Assembly (NCBI RefSeq): GCF_000285495.1
Contig: NZ_HE610976.1
Span: 1,046,248 to 1,087,972, forward strand
Reading direction: 5' to 3'
Length of the DNA stretch: 41,725 bases
From: Oceanobacillus massiliensis str. N'diop
GTDB taxonomy: Bacteria > Bacillota > Bacilli > Bacillales > Amphibacillaceae
The position numbers and the translations under genes are program-made. Below are positions 38,165-41,725 of this stretch, in pieces. Under the pieces are notes generated by a model, which saw nothing but the letters and a program-made list of their open reading frames with translations, searched no databases and was not told the origin of the DNA. The first letter of the stretch is position 1. Each line of letters begins with the position of its first letter.

Positions 38165-38196
38165 TCTGCTTCCCCCAATAAATTTCATATTCGTAT

Positions 38197-38226
38197 GTAT
38201 AGTTCACTTGCAACATCCGTATACTA
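38197..38226 (+). promoter_or_regulatory. Candidate forespore (SigF/SigG-like) promoter of yyaC
   Basis: GTATA (38197-38201) and TATACTA (38220-38226) are separated by 18 bases, close to the SigG pattern GHATR-N18-CATWHTA with one -10 mismatch. It lies 28 bases before the ATG. No sigma-A promoter with standard spacing is seen. Confidence 0.4.
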
Positions 38227-38253
38227 TACCAATATGTTTGTGGAGGATAAGCT

Positions 38254-38877
38254 ATGAATCTAAACAATCGTTTTGACAATTCATCTGATAATTTTCGTAT
38301 GTCGCACATGGATTCTGAAATAGCACTGCGAATGAGCGATAAAATCATGTCCTGGTTCCCCAATCAGCCGCGGGAATATGTCATCCTATGTATTGGCACT
38401 GACCGTTCTACAGGGGATGCACTTGGCCCACTGACAGGGTCTTTTTTGCAAGAAGAAAAAACAAAACATATGCATGTATACGGAACATTGCATCATCCCG
38501 TCCATGCTGTAAATCTTCATGAGGCAATCGAGAAAATAACTACTACCTATCGAAACCCTTTTATCATCGCCATAGACGCCTGTCTTGGACGGAATGCCTC
38601 CATTGGGCATATCATTACGGAAAATGGTCCATTAAAGCCTGGGTCTGCTTTAAATAAGGCATTACCATCCATTGGAGATGTAAATATTACTGGAGTAGTT
38701 AATATTAGCGGATTTATGGAGCATTCCATCCTCCAGAACACCAGATTGTCGATTGTTGTCGATATGGCAAAACAGATAGCTGAAATCCTAAGCATCATTG
38801 ATGACAGGCTCGTTCATCATTTTTCCCCATCATCTGTCATTTCAGAAGAGCAGCATAAAACGAAATGGACAGTATAA
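38254..38877 (+). CDS. yyaC: Spore protease-like protein YyaC
   Basis: A 207-residue DUF1256 protein, related in fold to the germination protease Gpr. The motifs CIGTDRSTGDALGPL, VYGTLHHPVHAVNL and AIDACLGR are characteristic. It is conserved in endospore formers, which identifies the host as a spore former, but its substrate is not established. GGAGGATAAGCT precedes the ATG. It is divergent from the YkvI-like gene. Confidence 0.94.
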   Translation: MNLNNRFDNSSDNFRMSHMDSEIALRMSDKIMSWFPNQPREYVILCIGTDRSTGDALGPLTGSFLQEEKTKHMHVYGTLHHPVHAVNLHEAIEKITTTYRNPFIIAIDACLGRNASIGHIITENGPLKPGSALNKALPSIGDVNITGVVNISGFMEHSILQNTRLSIVVDMAKQIAEILSIIDDRLVHHFSPSSVISEEQHKTKWTV

Positions 38878-38938
38878 TTAACTTTTATCAGGCTCCTTTT
38901 TATATCCTATAAATACTTATATCACACACAAATCTATT

Positions 38939-38977
38939 AAAAAAACGTAAATCCCAGCAGGAATTTACGTTTTTTTG
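38939..38977. terminator. Bidirectional terminator
   Basis: ACGTAAAT and ATTTACGT pair, extended by A/T runs on both sides, in the convergent gap between yyaC and the DUF554 gene. Confidence 0.85.
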
Positions 38978-39033
38978 GATATATGGACACCGACCGCTAT
39001 CATAAAATACCGATTGAGAGTGAGTGGTGCCCT

Positions 39034-39741
39034 CTATATAATCTGATAGATATAATAGATAATCCCAACTGTCACGATTGCCGGCAATAGATTGCCAATC
39101 CGCATCTGGGTTATTTTCAGGAGGTTTAAACCGATAGCAACAATCAATAACCCCCCTACCGCGGTTACCTCAACAATCATCCCATTTAAAAAGGCTTCGG
39201 GTATCCATTTTTCAATCTGGGTAGCTAGAAGAGCAATTCCACCTTGATATAGAACAACGGGAATGACAGAGAAAACGACACCGAATCCCAATGTGGTTGT
39301 CAACACAAGTGCGGTAAACCCATCAATAACACCTTTCGTTATTAAAACTTCATGATCTCCGCGAATCCCGCTATCCAATGCACCGAGAATTGACATCGCA
39401 CCAATGCAAAAGATCAATGTTGCGGTAATAAACCCCTGTGCGACACTAAAGTCACTCCCAGGATCGGCCGTGAATTTACTGCCTAGCCAGGAACCAAGCC
39501 GATTTAGTCCGTCTTCCAGATGAATAAATTCCCCAATGATTGCACCGGACAGCAAACCTAAAAGGACAATGATAATTTGATCGGTAACCAAAGCCATCTG
39601 CAAACCGATTAAGATAACCGCAAGTCCAATCCCCTGCATGACCGTTTCTTTATATCTTTCGGGGATTTTCGTGAAGAAGAGACCAAGAACGCTGCCCGCA
39701 ATTATGAAAGCTCCATTTATTAATGTACCGAATAATACCAT
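39034..39741 (-). CDS. DUF554 family membrane protein
   Basis: A 235-residue protein with about seven hydrophobic segments, of the DUF554 family (YdfK/YqgA type). The start MVLFGTLINGAFIIAGSVLGLFF and the segment CIGAMSILGALDSGIRGDHEVL are typical. Proposed to be a transporter, but no substrate is known. It lies downstream of parS and spo0J, as in several bacilli. Confidence 0.92.
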   Translation of the reverse strand: MVLFGTLINGAFIIAGSVLGLFFTKIPERYKETVMQGIGLAVILIGLQMALVTDQIIIVLLGLLSGAIIGEFIHLEDGLNRLGSWLGSKFTADPGSDFSVAQGFITATLIFCIGAMSILGALDSGIRGDHEVLITKGVIDGFTALVLTTTLGFGVVFSVIPVVLYQGGIALLATQIEKWIPEAFLNGMIVEVTAVGGLLIVAIGLNLLKITQMRIGNLLPAIVTVGIIYYIYQII

Positions 39742-39773
39742 CTCTACCGCCCCAACTTATGTAAATATTAAAA

Positions 39774-39789
39774 TGTTTCACGTGGAACA
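39774..39789. promoter_or_regulatory. parS centromere site
   Basis: TGTTTCACGTGGAACA is the exact 16-bp complement of the consensus TGTTCCACGTGAAACA. Spo0J/ParB binds it and spreads as a CTP-dependent clamp to recruit SMC and segregate the origin. It lies in the gap between spo0J and the DUF554 gene; I saw no second copy. Confidence 0.97.
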
Positions 39790-39811
39790 TTTTCTATTAA
39801 TTCACCAATAT

Positions 39812-39838
39812 AAAAGACTGACTATGTTCGTCAGCCTT
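39812..39838 (-). terminator. Terminator of soj-spo0J
   Basis: On the minus strand GGCTGAC and GTCAGTC pair (one G-U) around GAACATA, followed by TTTTA, just after the spo0J stop. Confidence 0.65.
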
Positions 39839-39848
39839 CTCAGAACCA

Positions 39849-40685
39849 TTATTTTTCTAGATATTCTATAATTCGATTCAAGTCATCATCTGTGTAAAAT
39901 TCAATTTCTATTTTCCCTTTACGCTTCCCTCTTTGAATCGTTACAGCGGTACCTAGCCGATCTCGCAGCACCGATTCCCGCTCTTTTATGAAAACATCTT
40001 TTTTTGGTTTCTCTTTTTTTCTGACCGGTTTTTCATTAAATTCCATGATAAGCTTTTCAACCTGACGAACATTCAGCTTTTCCTGGCGAATCTTATTGAC
40101 GAATGGAAGCAAACTTTCCTTATCTTTAAGCCCTAATAAGGCCCTGCCATGCCCCATCGATAGCTCGCCATTATTAATATAGGCGACCACTTGATCCGGG
40201 AGGGAAAGCAAGCGGACAATATTTGCAATATGGGACCTGCTTTTACCCAATCGCTTGGAAAGATCTTCCTGGGTAATCTTAAGCTCCGTCATTAGATTGG
40301 CATAGGCGTGCGCTTCTTCAATCGGCGTCAAATCTTCACGCTGCAGGTTTTCCAGCAAGGCAATTTCCATCATTTTTTCATCTGAGAGATCCTTCACGAT
40401 TACAGGAATGATTTCCAGACCCGCTTCTTTGGCCGCACGGAAACGCCGTTCGCCGGCAACAATTTCATATCCCTTTATACTTTTGCGGACAATCAGCGGC
40501 TGTATGATGCCGTATTCCAAAATAGATTCTTTCAGCTCTTCAATTGCATCTGCATGAAAGGTCTTTCTCGGTTGATAAGGATTTGGTCTGCATTCTATAA
40601 CAGCAACCTCTTGAACGGAAGCGTCATCTTGTTTTTCAATCTCAGGAAAGAAGGCATTAAGCCCTTTACCTAACCCTTTCGCCAT
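39849..40685 (-). CDS. spo0J: Chromosome partitioning protein Spo0J/ParB
   Basis: A 278-residue CTP-dependent clamp protein loaded at parS. The N-terminal Soj-interacting stretch KGLGKGLNAFFPE, CTP-binding motifs GERRFRAAKEAG and ENLQREDLTPIEEA, the helix-turn-helix (about 110-170, LSKRLGKSRSHIANIVRLL) and the C-terminal dimerisation domain are all present. The start at ATG 40685 lies inside the end of soj, with GGAAG upstream; the overlap is 20 bases. A parS site lies 60 bases downstream. Confidence 0.97.
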   Translation of the reverse strand: MAKGLGKGLNAFFPEIEKQDDASVQEVAVIECRPNPYQPRKTFHADAIEELKESILEYGIIQPLIVRKSIKGYEIVAGERRFRAAKEAGLEIIPVIVKDLSDEKMMEIALLENLQREDLTPIEEAHAYANLMTELKITQEDLSKRLGKSRSHIANIVRLLSLPDQVVAYINNGELSMGHGRALLGLKDKESLLPFVNKIRQEKLNVRQVEKLIMEFNEKPVRKKEKPKKDVFIKERESVLRDRLGTAVTIQRGKRKGKIEIEFYTDDDLNRIIEYLEK

Positions 40686-41439
40686 TAGCAATCACTTCCT
40701 TCGCCAATTCAAGATAAACTTCAGCACCTCTGGATTTCGGATCGTAGATAATAATCGGTAATCCATGACTTGGTGCCTCTCCCAATCGTACATTACGCGG
40801 TATGATTGTACTATAAACTTTATCCTGAAAATATTTTTTCACTTCTTCAATTACTTGTATGCCTAAATTGGTTCTCGCATCCAGCATTGTCAATAGCACG
40901 CCCTCTATCATCAGCTGCTTATTTAAATGTTTTTGGACGAGGCGAATCGTATTCAGCAATTGACTCAGACCTTCCAGTGCATAATATTCACACTGCACCG
41001 GTATCATCACCGTATCAGATGCTGTAAGTGCATTAATCGTCAATAGTCCTAACGATGGAGGACAGTCTATAATGATATAATCATACTTTTCTTTTAAACT
41101 ATCAAGCGCTTTTTTCAAACGGATTTCCCTTGAAATAATTGGAACTAATTCAATTTCAGCTCCTGCGAGTTGAATGGTTGCAGGTATTATATCTAAGTTG
41201 TTTACTTTTGTTGGAACAACAACCTCTTCAGCCGGTAAATCCTCAACCAGTACATTGTAAATACAATTACTGACATCCGCCTTGTTAATTCCTACTCCAC
41301 TGGTAGCATTCCCTTGTGGATCTGTATCAACAAGCAGTACCCTATTCCCCAATGAGGCAAGGCATGCACTAAGGTTAACCGATGAAGTTGTCTTACCTAC
41401 GCCACCTTTTTGATTTGCGATGGACATTATTTTTCCCAT
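40666..41439 (-). CDS. soj: Chromosome partitioning ATPase Soj/ParA
   Basis: A 257-residue ParA ATPase that works with Spo0J in origin segregation and controls DnaA. The deviant Walker A NQKGGVGKTT (residues 9-18), switch I LVDTDPQGNATSG and Walker B DYIIIDCPPSLG are intact. AGGTAGG lies before the ATG. It overlaps spo0J, forming the usual two-gene operon. Confidence 0.97.
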   Translation of the reverse strand: MGKIMSIANQKGGVGKTTSSVNLSACLASLGNRVLLVDTDPQGNATSGVGINKADVSNCIYNVLVEDLPAEEVVVPTKVNNLDIIPATIQLAGAEIELVPIISREIRLKKALDSLKEKYDYIIIDCPPSLGLLTINALTASDTVMIPVQCEYYALEGLSQLLNTIRLVQKHLNKQLMIEGVLLTMLDARTNLGIQVIEEVKKYFQDKVYSTIIPRNVRLGEAPSHGLPIIIYDPKSRGAEVYLELAKEVIANGERVR

Positions 41440-41600
41440 GTTGACACCTACCTAACTATATAAATACTATATTATCATTATTTTTGTAATAAAGACTATA
41501 AATTTCACTATTTTTGTTAAATTGTAATGTAATCATCTGACGGATATACAGTTTCCCCATGGTTTTCGGGGGGGTGGAGTTTTGAGCTGGCTGGATTGGT
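41440..41600. other. soj upstream region
   Basis: An AT-rich stretch that must contain the soj promoter; TATAGT near 41470 is a possible -10 box, but I see no convincing -35. A short hairpin, CCCC/GGGG around ATGGTTTTC (about 41553-41569), and a G-run precede array C. Confidence 0.4.
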
Positions 41601-41725
41601 TACGCGGTTCTGGCGGGGATTCCGCGGTTTTTTCGTTTATTCCGCGATTCGGGCGGGAATTCCGCACTGTTTTGGATTATTCCGCGGCTCTGATGGGAAT
41701 TCCGCGCCATTTTTATTTATTCCGC
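41601..41725 (+). repeat. Array C: 20-bp repeats, cut by the window end
   Basis: Six full units and the start of a seventh of the same family as arrays A and B: TCCGCGGTT... at 41621, 41641, 41661, 41681, 41701 and 41721, preceded by an ACGCGGTTCTGGCGGGGAT unit at 41601. The 20-base register is kept. Alternate units end in GGGAAT and TTTAT. It lies upstream of soj and continues out of the window. Confidence 0.9.

Overview
The window looks like the origin-proximal left arm of the chromosome of a low-GC, spore-forming, salt-tolerant Bacillaceae species (Oceanobacillus/Virgibacillus-like; the genus is an inference). The evidence is the gene set soj-spo0J-parS, yyaC, ychF, rpsF-ssb-rpsR, yybS-gdpP-rplI-dnaC, purA, walRK-yycHI-walJ-htrA and rlmH in Bacillus-like order. 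A glycine betaine ABC transporter, a very acidic betaine-binding lipoprotein and sporulation genes (yyaC, a Spo0E-like phosphatase) fit the same picture. oriC itself should lie just beyond the right end; most genes are on the minus strand and so point away from it.

Layout. 1-5.1 kb: an AT-rich restriction-modification island next to the 3' end of rlmH. It has two plus-strand genes for related nuclease-like subunits, the second fused to an eight-cysteine ferredoxin domain. They converge on two minus-strand DNA methyltransferases. The first methyltransferase in that operon carries an N-terminal helix-turn-helix, is split by a -1 frameshift exactly at an A AAA AAG heptamer, and is preceded by three 10-bp direct repeats in its leader. 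5.2-12.1 kb: rlmH, a CNNM/CBS membrane protein, a small Spo0E-like gene, a TraB-family protein, a secreted DUF3889 protein, an ABC exporter and a DoxX protein. 12.1-12.8 kb: a convergent intergenic gap with six DnaA-box-like sites, a hairpin and a 19-unit 20-bp repeat array. 12.8-19.7 kb: the WalRK operon with yycH, yycI, walJ and htrA. 19.8-21.3 kb: a LysM-G5-M23 cell-wall hydrolase. 21.5-22.3 kb: a 39-unit 20-bp array of the same repeat family, inverted. 22.4-28.8 kb: purA, the opuA operon and dnaC. 28.9-32.3 kb: rplI, gdpP, yybS. 32.7-36.1 kb: a small membrane protein, rpsR-ssb-rpsF with an S6:S18-type leader, ychF and a DUF951 gene. 36.2-39.7 kb: an MscS channel, a YkvI-like transporter, yyaC and a DUF554 protein. 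39.7-41.4 kb: parS, spo0J, soj. From about 41.6 kb to the end there is a third array of the same repeat family.

The core genes act in replication and segregation (dnaC, ssb, soj/spo0J/parS), envelope homeostasis (walRKHIJ, htrA, M23 hydrolase), c-di-AMP turnover (gdpP), osmoprotection (opuA, mscS) and translation. The features least explained by known families are the ferredoxin-nuclease restriction island with its apparent frameshift and iteron control, and the strictly 20-bp-phased repeat arrays with a shared G-rich boundary, one of which sits beside a DnaA-box cluster.
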